From an uncultured Bacilli bacterium (lineage in GTDB: Bacteria > Bacillota_I > Bacilli_A > RF39 > UBA660), in the NCBI GenBank assembly GCA_947628585.1, contig CANRAL010000010.1:1-37630 (forward strand): a DNA stretch of 37,630 nt, written 5' to 3'. A model generated the notes under the pieces. That model saw nothing but the letters and a program-made list of their open reading frames with translations, did no database searches and was not told where the DNA came from. Shown piece by piece: positions 25,521-32,936 of this stretch (the stretch's first letter is position 1; the number at the start of each line of letters is the position of its first letter). The translations under genes were made by a program, and so were the position numbers.

Positions 25521-25835
25521 ATGGAATTAGAAAGTAAAAAATTTCAGGAAAAGGATGAAGGATTTATCTGTCTTAATTGTCATAAAAAAGTTAATCCTTT
25601 AGGTTATACTTCACGGGATCATTGTCCTTTTTGTCTATATAGTTTTCATGTAGATAATTATCCGGGAGATAGATTAAATAATTGTCATGGTTTAATGAAA
25701 CCCATCGATATTGAAAAATTTAAAAATACTTATAAAATAATTTATAAATGTGAAAAGTGTGGAGAACTACATAAAAATATTATGGCTAATGATGATGATA
25801 TGGCTGTAATTATTAATTTATCTAAGAAGGAGTAA
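25521..25835 (+). CDS. RNHCP-domain zinc-ribbon protein
   Basis: 104 residues with the RNHCP signature: a CLNCHKKV cysteine pair, then SRDHCPFCLYSFHVDNYPGDR and NNCHGLMKPI, and a C-terminal CEKCGELHKN pair. Two zinc-binding Cys pairs are thus intact. The molecular role of the family is not established. A TATAAT -10 box is at 25500-25505 and AGGTG serves as RBS. It is 3 nt upstream of polA and probably co-transcribed. Confidence 0.9.
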   Translation: MELESKKFQEKDEGFICLNCHKKVNPLGYTSRDHCPFCLYSFHVDNYPGDRLNNCHGLMKPIDIEKFKNTYKIIYKCEKCGELHKNIMANDDDMAVIINLSKKE

Positions 25836-25838
25836 AAA

Positions 25839-28403
25839 ATGAAGAAGTTAATTTTAGTAGATGGTAACAATTTAATGTTTCGTTCGTATTATGCTACTGC
25901 TTATAGTGGTAATATGATGACTAATTCTAAAGGTTTACCAACTAATGCTTTATATGGTTTTGTTTCTATGATTAATAAAATAATTATTGAAGAAAAACCT
26001 GTTTATATGGCTGTAGCTTTTGATATTGGTCAAAATTTTCGAAAAAAAGAATATGATTTTTATAAAGAAGGAAGAGTAGCAACTCCCGAAGAGTTAAAAA
26101 TTCAAATGCCTATTGCTCGTGATATTTTAGATGCAATGAATATAAAACATTTGGAACTTGCTCCTTATGAAGCTGATGATATAATTGGAACAATTGTAAA
26201 AATGACCGAGAGTGATCCCGAATTTTCATCGACAATTGTTTCAAGTGATAAAGATTTATTACAATTAATTAGTGAAGAAACGGAAGTAAAATTACTTAAA
26301 CAAACTGGTTTTATTCGTTATACTAAAGATAAATTTATTGAGGATTATGGAATTATGCCTATTAAAATGATAGATTTAAAAGCTTTAATGGGTGATGCTT
26401 CCGATAATATTCCCGGAGTAAAAGGAATAGGTGAAAAAACTGCTTTAAAACTTTTACAAGAATATGAATCTTTAGAAAATCTTTATAATAATATTGATGA
26501 AATAAAAGGTAAAACTCAAGAAAAATTAATAGAGGATAAAGACAATGCTTTTATGAGTAAAAAAATAGCTACAATTTATCGTGATGTACCTTTAAATATT
26601 AATTTAGAAGATTTAAAAATTGGCAAAATTAAACCAAAATTAACCGAATTATTTAAAGAATTAGAATTTTTCTCTTTATTAAAAACAATGATGGTACCAA
26701 TTAAAGATGATAGTGAAAGTTTAGATGTTGAAGAAATAACTGATTTAACAAAATTAGATTCTTTAGAAAATGATATTGCTATTTATTTAGAACTTGATAA
26801 CAATAACTATCATATAGCTAATATTATGGCATTAACAGTTAAAGATGCTCATCATATTTTTTATGTAGATAAAGATTTAGTAATTCCTACTTTAAATAAA
26901 ATAAAAGATAAAAATATTACAACTTACGATGCTAAAAAAATTATATGTAAAACTAAAATAAAAATTAATTGTGTTTGCGATATAATGATTGCCTCTTATC
27001 TATGTAATTATAATTTTAAAGAAGATATAGCTTTCTTAATGCAACAATTTAATGAAAAAATAGATTTCTATGATACTTTTTTAAAAGATCCTAAAATGAC
27101 TGAAAAAATAAAAGAATTTTTAGGAAAAAAAGTTAATTTTTTATATAATTTTAAAGATGAAATGTTAAAAAGATTAAAAGAAAATAATTACTTAGATTTA
27201 TTTAATAATATTGAAATGCCTTTATTATATGTTCTAGCCGATATGGAAATAACTGGTATTAAATGTGAAAAAGATGTTTTAGAACAAATGAAAACTTTAA
27301 TAAAAGAAAAAATAACTAATATTGAAAAAGAAATTTATTTAGACGCGGGAATGGAATTTAATATTGGTTCTCCAAAACAATTGGGAGAAGTTTTATTTGA
27401 TAAAATGCAATTAGGAGTAGGAAAAAAGAATAAAACGGGTTATAAAACCGATGTTAAAGTTTTGGAAAAATTAATGGGGAAACATCCTATTATTGAAAAG
27501 ATATTAGAATATCGTAATTTAACTAAAATTTATAATACTTATTTGGAAGGATTAGAAAATTTTATATTAGAAGATGGAAAAATTCATACCATTTATAAAC
27601 AAACTTTAACTCGTACGGGTAGACTTTCTTCTATAGAACCTAATTTACAAAATATTCCTGTTCGCGAAGAATTAGGTCGGAATATTCGTAAAGCTTTTGT
27701 TCCTAGTAATGATTTACTTTTATCCGCGGATTATTCCCAAATTGAATTGCGAATTTTAGCTCATATTTCTAATTGTCCTACTTTAATAGAAGCTTTTAAA
27801 AATGATGAAGATATTCATAGTAAAGTAGCTAGTGATATTTATGAAGTACCAATAGATGCTGTTACAAAGAAAATGCGGAGAACGGCAAAAGCTGTAATTT
27901 TTGGAATTGTTTATGGTATAAGTGGTTTTGGCTTAGGAGAAAATTTAAATATATCGCGAAAAGAAGCCGATGACTTTATTAATAAATATTATGAGTTATA
28001 TCCTGAAGTAAAAAATTATATGGATGAAATAATTTCTAAAACTCATTTTTTAGGATATGTAACTACTTTATTTAATCGTAAAAGAGTAATTGATGAAATT
28101 AATAATACTAATTATATGATAAGACAAATGGGAGAAAGAATGGCTTTAAATACTCCGATTCAAGGTACAAGCGCGGATATAATGAAGTTAGCTATGATTA
28201 ATGTTTATAAACGTTTTCAAGAAGAGAAAATCGAAAGTAAAATATTATTACAAGTTCATGATGAAATAATTATTGACTGTAAAAATACGGAACTAGATAA
28301 AATTAAAAAAATTGTTAAAGAAGAAATGGAAAATGTTTTTCCTTTAAGTGTTCCTTTAAAAATAGAAATTAATACTGGTGTTAACTGGTATGATGCAAAA
28401 TAA
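25839..28403 (+). CDS. polA: DNA polymerase I
   Basis: 854 residues. The 5'-nuclease domain (1-~290) keeps its acidic motifs (LVDGNNLMFRSYYA, YEADDIIGT, VSSDKDLLQL, GDASDNIPGVKGIGEKTA). The middle 3'-5' exonuclease region (~300-470) has lost its DxE motif, as in Bacillus PolA, so proofreading is not expected. The polymerase domain has motif A SADYSQIELRILAH (~630), O-helix RRTAKAVIFGIVYGISGFG (~679) with the finger Phe, and motif C QVHDEI (~805). In the O-helix the common Asn of AKAVNFG is Ile. The polA...mutM order matches Bacillus, interrupted here by the repeat RNA unit and one gene. Confidence 0.96.
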   Translation: MKKLILVDGNNLMFRSYYATAYSGNMMTNSKGLPTNALYGFVSMINKIIIEEKPVYMAVAFDIGQNFRKKEYDFYKEGRVATPEELKIQMPIARDILDAMNIKHLELAPYEADDIIGTIVKMTESDPEFSSTIVSSDKDLLQLISEETEVKLLKQTGFIRYTKDKFIEDYGIMPIKMIDLKALMGDASDNIPGVKGIGEKTALKLLQEYESLENLYNNIDEIKGKTQEKLIEDKDNAFMSKKIATIYRDVPLNINLEDLKIGKIKPKLTELFKELEFFSLLKTMMVPIKDDSESLDVEEITDLTKLDSLENDIAIYLELDNNNYHIANIMALTVKDAHHIFYVDKDLVIPTLNKIKDKNITTYDAKKIICKTKIKINCVCDIMIASYLCNYNFKEDIAFLMQQFNEKIDFYDTFLKDPKMTEKIKEFLGKKVNFLYNFKDEMLKRLKENNYLDLFNNIEMPLLYVLADMEITGIKCEKDVLEQMKTLIKEKITNIEKEIYLDAGMEFNIGSPKQLGEVLFDKMQLGVGKKNKTGYKTDVKVLEKLMGKHPIIEKILEYRNLTKIYNTYLEGLENFILEDGKIHTIYKQTLTRTGRLSSIEPNLQNIPVREELGRNIRKAFVPSNDLLLSADYSQIELRILAHISNCPTLIEAFKNDEDIHSKVASDIYEVPIDAVTKKMRRTAKAVIFGIVYGISGFGLGENLNISRKEADDFINKYYELYPEVKNYMDEIISKTHFLGYVTTLFNRKRVIDEINNTNYMIRQMGERMALNTPIQGTSADIMKLAMINVYKRFQEEKIESKILLQVHDEIIIDCKNTELDKIKKIVKEEMENVFPLSVPLKIEINTGVNWYDAK

Positions 28404-28413
28404 AAAAATATTG

Positions 28414-28443
28414 TTGACAAATAGTAAATATTTATAGTATATT
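28414..28443 (+). promoter_or_regulatory. Strong promoter of the tandem-repeat RNA
   Basis: A consensus TTGACA at 28414-28419, an 18-nt spacer and TATATT at 28438-28443. This is the only perfect -35 box I noticed in the window. The predicted start, ~28450, is the first base of a hairpin. Confidence 0.75.
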
Positions 28444-28466
28444 TAAATTGCATAAGAAATTATGCT

Positions 28467-28651
28467 AAAAAGCGGTGTACCCAGCCATTAAATTGGGAGT
28501 TGAAAAAGCGGTGTATCCGGCCATTAAACTGGAAGTTGAAAAAGCGGTGTACCCGGCCATTAAACTGGGAACTAAAAAAGCGGTGAATCCAGCCATTAAA
28601 TGGGAAACGAAAAAAGCGGTGTATCCAGCCATTAAGTGGAAACGAAAAAAG
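28467..28651 (+). repeat. Tandem 36-bp repeat array, five units
   Basis: GCGGTG begins at 28472, 28508, 28544, 28580 and 28616, an exact 36-bp period, with a degenerate sixth start near 28651. Each unit contains AAAAAGCGGTG, a central CC(A/G)GCCATTAA and a right arm TGG. Units are directly contiguous, without spacers. The array is much richer in G and C than the flanks. Confidence 0.9.
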
Positions 28652-28652
28652 C

Positions 28653-28687
28653 AGGTTAAATTTTGATTCTAACCTTTTGTTTTATTT
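28653..28687 (+). terminator. Intrinsic terminator of the repeat RNA
   Basis: A perfect 6-bp stem AGGTTA/TAACCT with an 11-nt loop, followed by TTTTGTTTTATTT. The tail overlaps the weak -35 region of the next gene. Confidence 0.6.
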
Positions 28688-28723
28688 AAAATAATTGTAT
28701 AATTAAATTAATAGGTGATATAA

Positions 28724-29359
28724 ATGTTTAAAAGAAAACCGATAATTGGAATTATTCCAGGAATGCTTGCTAAAGATGTTGAAGAATATAATTGGGCTGT
28801 TCAAAATAATAAACCGTTAGGAGTTCCTTATTTTGAAGATATGGAAATTAATAATGTTATAAAAGCTGGAGGTATTCCTATTGGCATCTTAAGTAATGAT
28901 ATTACATATTATAAAGATGTATGTGATGGTTATTTAATAACATATGAGTATTTATATTATCCTTCTCATAAAGAACTAATAAGAACTGCTTTAAAAAATA
29001 GCAAACCTATACTTGGAATTAATATGGGAACAATAGGGATTATTAAGGCCTTAAATATAGATAATAATTTTACAATAATTGATAGATCTAGCATAAATTT
29101 ACCGACATCCTTTAATATTAAATTAGAAAAAGATACAATTTTAGCAAATATTTATAAAACTGATAATATTGAAGTGTGTAGTGCTTATTCTTTAAAATTA
29201 AAAAAAGAAGTGAAAGAAATAAAATTAAATGGAGTTAATGCTGAGTTGGTAAATGCCCTAGAGTATAATAAAAATATATTAGGAACACTATATCATTTTA
29301 AAAATATTAATGATATTTCCTTACATAAGTGGCTAATAAGTAAGGCAAAAAATAGTTAA
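28724..29359 (+). CDS. Degenerate class-I glutamine amidotransferase-like (peptidase C26-like) protein
   Basis: 211 residues. The fold signature of gamma-glutamyl-GABA hydrolases is recognisable (KPIIGIIPG at the N-terminus, AGGIPIGIL, CDGYLIT, KPILGINMG), but the catalytic elbow, normally GICRG, reads GINMG, so the nucleophile Cys is Asn100. The PGG loop and the HHQ histidine are also missing, and the terminal QFHPE-like site reads LYHFKN. It is therefore probably inactive as a glutaminase; it may bind a ligand or act as a scaffold. RBS AGGTGAT; TATAAT lies ~25 nt upstream. The assignment rests on pattern resemblance. Confidence 0.7.
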   Translation: MFKRKPIIGIIPGMLAKDVEEYNWAVQNNKPLGVPYFEDMEINNVIKAGGIPIGILSNDITYYKDVCDGYLITYEYLYYPSHKELIRTALKNSKPILGINMGTIGIIKALNIDNNFTIIDRSSINLPTSFNIKLEKDTILANIYKTDNIEVCSAYSLKLKKEVKEIKLNGVNAELVNALEYNKNILGTLYHFKNINDISLHKWLISKAKNS

Positions 29360-29378
29360 GTAAAGGATAGTGAAGATT

Positions 29379-30197
29379 ATGCCAGAAATCGCTGAAGTGG
29401 AAACTGTAAAAAACACTTTAAAAAAACAAATTTTAAATAAAAGGATAAAAGATGTTAAAGTATATTATGAAAAAATGATTGAAAGTAATATTAATACTTT
29501 TAAAAGGGATTTAATAGGGGATGAATTTATTGATATTAAAAGAAGAGGAAAATGGTTAATTTTTGAACTTCATAATCATTATTTATTAAGTCATTTACGT
29601 ATGGAAGGTAAGTTTTTTCTAAAAAATACAAATGAGGAATTAGCTAAACATGAACATGTAGTTATAACATTTGAAGATAATTTAGATTTAAGATATCATG
29701 ATACTAGAAAATTTGGTCGAATGAATTTAATTTCAAAAGAAGAGTTAGAAAATACCGAATGTATAAAAAAACAAGGTTTAGAACCTGGAGATAAAGCTTT
29801 AACAGCATCATATTTGCAAAAAAAATTAAAAAATAAAAGTTTACCAATTAAAAGTGTATTATTAGATCAAAGTATTATAAGTGGTCTAGGAAATATATAT
29901 GCTAATGAAGTATTATTTTATGCTTTAATTAATCCTTTAAAAAAAGCATCTTCATTAACTTTAGAAGAATGTAATAGAATTGTTGAAGGAGCTAATGTAA
30001 TAATCAAAGAAGCAATTAAAATGGGTGGTACAACTATTAAAAGTTATACTTCTTCTTTAGGGGTTACTGGGCGATTTCAAACTAAATTAAAAGTCCATAA
30101 AAAAGAAGGACAATTATGTCCTCATTGTAATAATAAAATTGTTAAGATTAAAGTAGGAGGGCGTAGTACCTATTATTGTCCTAATTGTCAAAAATAA
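29379..30197 (+). CDS. mutM: MutM/Fpg, formamidopyrimidine-DNA glycosylase
   Basis: Bifunctional glycosylase/AP lyase that removes 8-oxoguanine. ATG 29379 is chosen because the enzyme needs Pro2 and Glu3 (MPEIAEVETV); an upstream GTG at 29370 would bury them. Lys58 is in RRGKWLIF, the H2TH region is LPIKSVLLDQSIISGLGNIYANE, and the C-terminal zinc finger is LCPHCNNKI...RSTYYCPNC. 272 residues, normal length. The gene ends at the first base of the opposing transglutaminase-like gene. Confidence 0.95.
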   Translation: MPEIAEVETVKNTLKKQILNKRIKDVKVYYEKMIESNINTFKRDLIGDEFIDIKRRGKWLIFELHNHYLLSHLRMEGKFFLKNTNEELAKHEHVVITFEDNLDLRYHDTRKFGRMNLISKEELENTECIKKQGLEPGDKALTASYLQKKLKNKSLPIKSVLLDQSIISGLGNIYANEVLFYALINPLKKASSLTLEECNRIVEGANVIIKEAIKMGGTTIKSYTSSLGVTGRFQTKLKVHKKEGQLCPHCNNKIVKIKVGGRSTYYCPNCQK

Positions 30198-30226
30198 TTA
30201 CTTAAATTCTAAGTAATATTTTTTTT
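30197..30226 (+). terminator. Terminator of mutM inside the opposing gene
   Basis: A perfect 8-bp stem ATTACTTA/TAAGTAAT with a 5-nt loop, followed by a run of T. It lies within the last codons of the minus-strand gene. Confidence 0.75.
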
Positions 30227-31145
30227 CATAATTATGTTCTTCAATTGTGGTATCACCTTTATCCGCTTCAGCTATAGCCTCATCATTTACGAGAAAATAA
30301 GTGTGAAATAAATAATCTTTACCATCATTACTAACAGGATCATCCCATGTAACATCAATATGTAACCAATTATTTTCATAATTAATAGCATTCCAAACGT
30401 GTCCAGAATCGGAATAACTTATTAATTCTGGAGGAGTTGCTACTTTATAATTATCATAACCTAGTTTAGTTAAAAAAATGGCTAAAGCATCAGTATATCC
30501 GTTACAAGTTCCATATCCTTCAATAATTGGTCCATAAGCCGTATAGGAATTATATTTACTTTTTTCATTTTCATTACGTTCAACATCATATTTAACATTA
30601 TTTACTAAATAATCATGAACTGTTTTTATTTTATCATATTCTTCTAAATCCGGAGTAATTATTTCGGAAATTATTCGATCAATTTCTTTTTCGATAAGAT
30701 TAATTTCTTCTTTTTTATATAAATGGGTAACATTATAAGTTATTTCACCACTTAAAGAAATTGAAGTATCAATATTTGTAGCACTATTAAAAGGATGAAC
30801 ATAATTATTAATATGGCTAAATACTACTTCATCATCACTTAATTTTTCGACATCATTAATACATTCAGTATATTCCTTAGGACAATAAAAAGTAAAAGTA
30901 TCCCAACCATTATCTAAAACCGAATAAACAATATTTAATAAATCTTGATATGAATAAGGAATATAATCTTTACTTTCTTGAATAAATAAATAATCTTTAT
31001 TTTTCGTATAATTGTTGCCTGGCTTAATAACTAAAGTAGGTTTTTTACTGATTTCGGCCGCTAGAAAATCGGTTATTGGATTAAAATAAACAATAACGCC
31101 TAAAAATAAAGCAATTGTTATAATTAAAAATAATATTTTTTTCAT
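30198..31145 (-). CDS. Secreted or anchored transglutaminase-like protein
   Basis: 315 residues. An N-terminal signal anchor (about 4-22) precedes an extracellular region with a transglutaminase/protease-like core: the catalytic triad is visible as Cys214 in EGYGTCNGYTDAL, His249 in SGHVWNAI and Asp264 in HIDVTWDDP. The preceding YDKIKTVHDYLVNNVKYD helix is typical of this superfamily. It acts outside the membrane, perhaps in peptidoglycan or protein processing; the substrate is unknown. A purine-rich RBS (AAAAGGAGG on its strand) precedes the ATG. Confidence 0.88.
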   Translation of the reverse strand: MKKILFLIITIALFLGVIVYFNPITDFLAAEISKKPTLVIKPGNNYTKNKDYLFIQESKDYIPYSYQDLLNIVYSVLDNGWDTFTFYCPKEYTECINDVEKLSDDEVVFSHINNYVHPFNSATNIDTSISLSGEITYNVTHLYKKEEINLIEKEIDRIISEIITPDLEEYDKIKTVHDYLVNNVKYDVERNENEKSKYNSYTAYGPIIEGYGTCNGYTDALAIFLTKLGYDNYKVATPPELISYSDSGHVWNAINYENNWLHIDVTWDDPVSNDGKDYLFHTYFLVNDEAIAEADKGDTTIEEHNYEKKYYLEFK

Positions 31146-31170
31146 ATTTTTTCCTCCTTTTCATCATATC

Positions 31171-31204
31171 AAAAAAAAATGAAGTAAACAATTAATTACT
31201 TCAT
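31171..31204 (-). terminator. Terminator of rpsT
   Basis: On the minus strand ATGAAGTAAT and (T)TTACTTCAT pair around a short loop and are followed by nine T. It overlaps the rpsT stop. Confidence 0.8.
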
Positions 31205-31459
31205 ATTTTTTACTTTTTCTGTCAATCTAGATTTTTGTCTATCAGCCGTATTCTTTTTTATTAATCCTTTGCTAACAGCTTTGTCAGTATATTTTTGAAT
31301 ATCTTTTAATAATTCTTGGGCTTTTTCTTTGTCATCCGCCATAATTGCTTTTTCACAATTTTTTATTAAATTACTAACTCGCATTTTTAATTCGTGATTG
31401 TTTGCAGTTTTTTTGGCAATAACTTTAACTGCTTTTTTTGAACTTTTAATGTTTGGCAT
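31196..31459 (-). CDS. rpsT: Ribosomal protein bS20
   Basis: 87 residues, Lys-rich, with the classic MPNIKSSKKAVK N-terminus, three long helices and the NTADRQKSRL segment. Binds the 5' domain of 16S rRNA early in 30S assembly. RBS GGAAGGAG on its strand. In Bacillus, rpsT also stands divergent from gpr-spoIIP-yqxA-lepA; here gpr is missing. Confidence 0.95.
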   Translation of the reverse strand: MPNIKSSKKAVKVIAKKTANNHELKMRVSNLIKNCEKAIMADDKEKAQELLKDIQKYTDKAVSKGLIKKNTADRQKSRLTEKVKNMK

Positions 31460-31489
31460 TATTTTCGCTCCTTCCTCGTTACTTAAATA

Positions 31490-31518
31490 ATTCTAACAAA
31501 AAAATCCTATTTTAGCAA
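31490..31518 (-). promoter_or_regulatory. Promoter of rpsT
   Basis: On the minus strand TTGCTA (31513-31518) and TAGAAT (31490-31495) with a 17-nt spacer, about 30 nt before the start codon. The rest of the 31460-31650 gap is AT-rich and shows nothing else I can name. Confidence 0.6.
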
Positions 31519-31650
31519 GTAAAATCACGAACATTTTCGCTTCATCTCTAAATTCTAGTTTTAAATTTAAAATTTATGCAAAAAAATAATATTTTTTCTT
31601 TCTTTCGACAAATTATTTATCTTGAAAGGTATATATTATAATTGATGCTT

Positions 31651-32595
31651 ATGAAAAAAAGATTTAAAACAAGAAATAAATTTAAAGATTTTTGTTTTAA
31701 GACAATTTTTTTAATTATAATTGTCATTTTTTCCTTTGGATTATTTTTTAAATTTTTTTATAATAAAATAGATATAAATATTGATAATAAAAAATATTTA
31801 AATTATTTAATAAATGATTCTTTAGGAAATTATAATATTGGCGATATAACTAGTTTAACTAGTACAGAGTTTTTATTAAAGTATTCTTTGGGAATAGATA
31901 AAGCCGATACTTATGTTTCTAAAGAAGTAACGAGTGATATTAATATAAATGAAGAAGAAATTAAAGAGCCTATTATTTATTTATATAATAGCCATCAAAC
32001 TGAAGAATATACTACGCCTTTTTTAGAAAGCTTTAATATAAATAATACGGTTTTAATTGCTTCCTATATTTTAAAAGAATATTTAAATGATTTAGGACTA
32101 AAAGCAATTGTTGAAGAAAATAAAGTAGCTGATATTTTAGATAAGAATAATTGGAAATATGGTTATAGTTATAAAGCTAGTCGAGAACTATTAGAAAGTA
32201 GTTATCAGGAAAATCCAACTTTAAAATATTTTTTTGATGTTCATCGGGATAGTAGTAGTTATCAAAATACAGTTACTGAAATAGATGGTAAAAAATATGC
32301 TAGAGTATTATTTGTCGTAGGATTAGAACATCCTAATTATGAAGAAAATTTACAAGAAACGGAAAAAATAAATGCGAAAATAAAAGATTTTAATGTTTCG
32401 TTAAGTCGAGGAATAATGAAAAAAAAGGGGCAAGGGGTAAATGGAATATATAATCAAGATTTTAGTAAATATACATTTTTATTAGAAATCGGGGGACAAT
32501 ATAATACGATTGAAGAAATTAATAATACTTTAAAAGTATTAGCTAAAGTTTTATATGATTATATCTTAGAGGTTGAAGATGAAAAAGAAAACTAA
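31651..32595 (+). CDS. spoIIP: SpoIIP, stage II sporulation peptidoglycan hydrolase
   Basis: About 314 residues. N-terminal membrane anchor (FKTIFLIIIVIFSFGLFF) and an extracellular amidase/endopeptidase domain with YLYNSHQTEEY (zinc His), YFFDVHRDSS and the C-terminal LLEIGGQYNT motif. With SpoIID and SpoIIM it digests septal peptidoglycan during engulfment. The start is uncertain: TTG 31642, ATG 31645 and ATG 31651 are in frame and none has a good ribosome binding site. Presence of spoIIP and the Bacillus-like order suggest endospore-forming capacity or ancestry. Confidence 0.92.
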   Translation: MKKRFKTRNKFKDFCFKTIFLIIIVIFSFGLFFKFFYNKIDINIDNKKYLNYLINDSLGNYNIGDITSLTSTEFLLKYSLGIDKADTYVSKEVTSDININEEEIKEPIIYLYNSHQTEEYTTPFLESFNINNTVLIASYILKEYLNDLGLKAIVEENKVADILDKNNWKYGYSYKASRELLESSYQENPTLKYFFDVHRDSSSYQNTVTEIDGKKYARVLFVVGLEHPNYEENLQETEKINAKIKDFNVSLSRGIMKKKGQGVNGIYNQDFSKYTFLLEIGGQYNTIEEINNTLKVLAKVLYDYILEVEDEKEN

Positions 32596-32902
32596 TCATT
32601 TTTTGCAAATATTAGGACTTTTATTTCTTATTTTTATTGGTTTATTTATAGCTAGTAAAAGTGGTTATTATGAATCGCCCCTAAATGATAAAGTAGTTTT
32701 GACGGATAAACAAATAGCTAAATTTGAAAAAGATGTTATAAATGGGGAAGTAGTAGATTTAAATTCTTATCTTTTAGAAGATCGAAAAGATTATGCCAAT
32801 AAATTTACAAAAGCCGGAGATAAATTTACTGATTTAATGGAAAGTTTTTTTAATGATGGTTTAAAAGGCGCATTTAAAGTTTTAAAAACTTTGTTTTTAT
32901 GA
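32579..32902 (+). CDS. Small membrane protein in the yqxA position
   Basis: 107 residues: one N-terminal membrane span (HFLQILGLLFLIFIGLFIA) and an acidic/basic outer domain ending in an amphipathic helix (FFNDGLKGAFKVLKTLF). It lies between spoIIP and lepA, the place of yqxA (DUF3679) in Bacillus; homology is suggested by position and size only. ATG 32579 follows GAGG by 6 nt and overlaps the end of spoIIP, so it is likely co-expressed. Confidence 0.75.
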   Translation: MKKKTNHFLQILGLLFLIFIGLFIASKSGYYESPLNDKVVLTDKQIAKFEKDVINGEVVDLNSYLLEDRKDYANKFTKAGDKFTDLMESFFNDGLKGAFKVLKTLFL

Positions 32903-32919
32903 AAAAATTATAGTATAAT
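32891..32919 (+). promoter_or_regulatory. Promoter of lepA
   Basis: TTGTTT at 32891-32896, a 17-nt spacer and TATAAT at 32914-32919. Its -35 box lies inside the end of the preceding gene. Confidence 0.65.
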
Positions 32920-32936
32920 CTTTGTAGGTGATAGCT

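Larger units (their letters stand above)
28450..28687 (+). ncRNA. Candidate repeat RNA: 5' GAAA hairpin, five 36-nt units, terminator
   Basis: From the predicted start come GCATAA-GAAA-TTATGC (28450-28465, 6-bp stem with GNRA loop), then five repeats and AGGTTA/TAACCT (28653-28658 with 28670-28675) followed by a T-rich tail. A frame stays open through the repeats (GTG 28475 to TGA 28666, 63 codons, 12-residue period with YPAIK), but it has no ribosome binding site. A Tyr-codon third base changes together with a Gly/Glu second base so as to keep a stem (C-G in units 1 and 3, T-A in units 2 and 4). That favours RNA structure over peptide. No known RNA family recognised. Confidence 0.55.

Noticed and set aside
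28467-28651. CRISPR array
   Set aside because: The 36-bp units are contiguous with no spacers, units differ from each other, and there are no cas genes nearby.
28475-28666. 63-codon repeat protein as a confident CDS
   Set aside because: Only a GTG start with no ribosome binding site, and a stop lies just upstream in frame. Substitution pattern fits RNA pairing better, so it is described under the repeat RNA.
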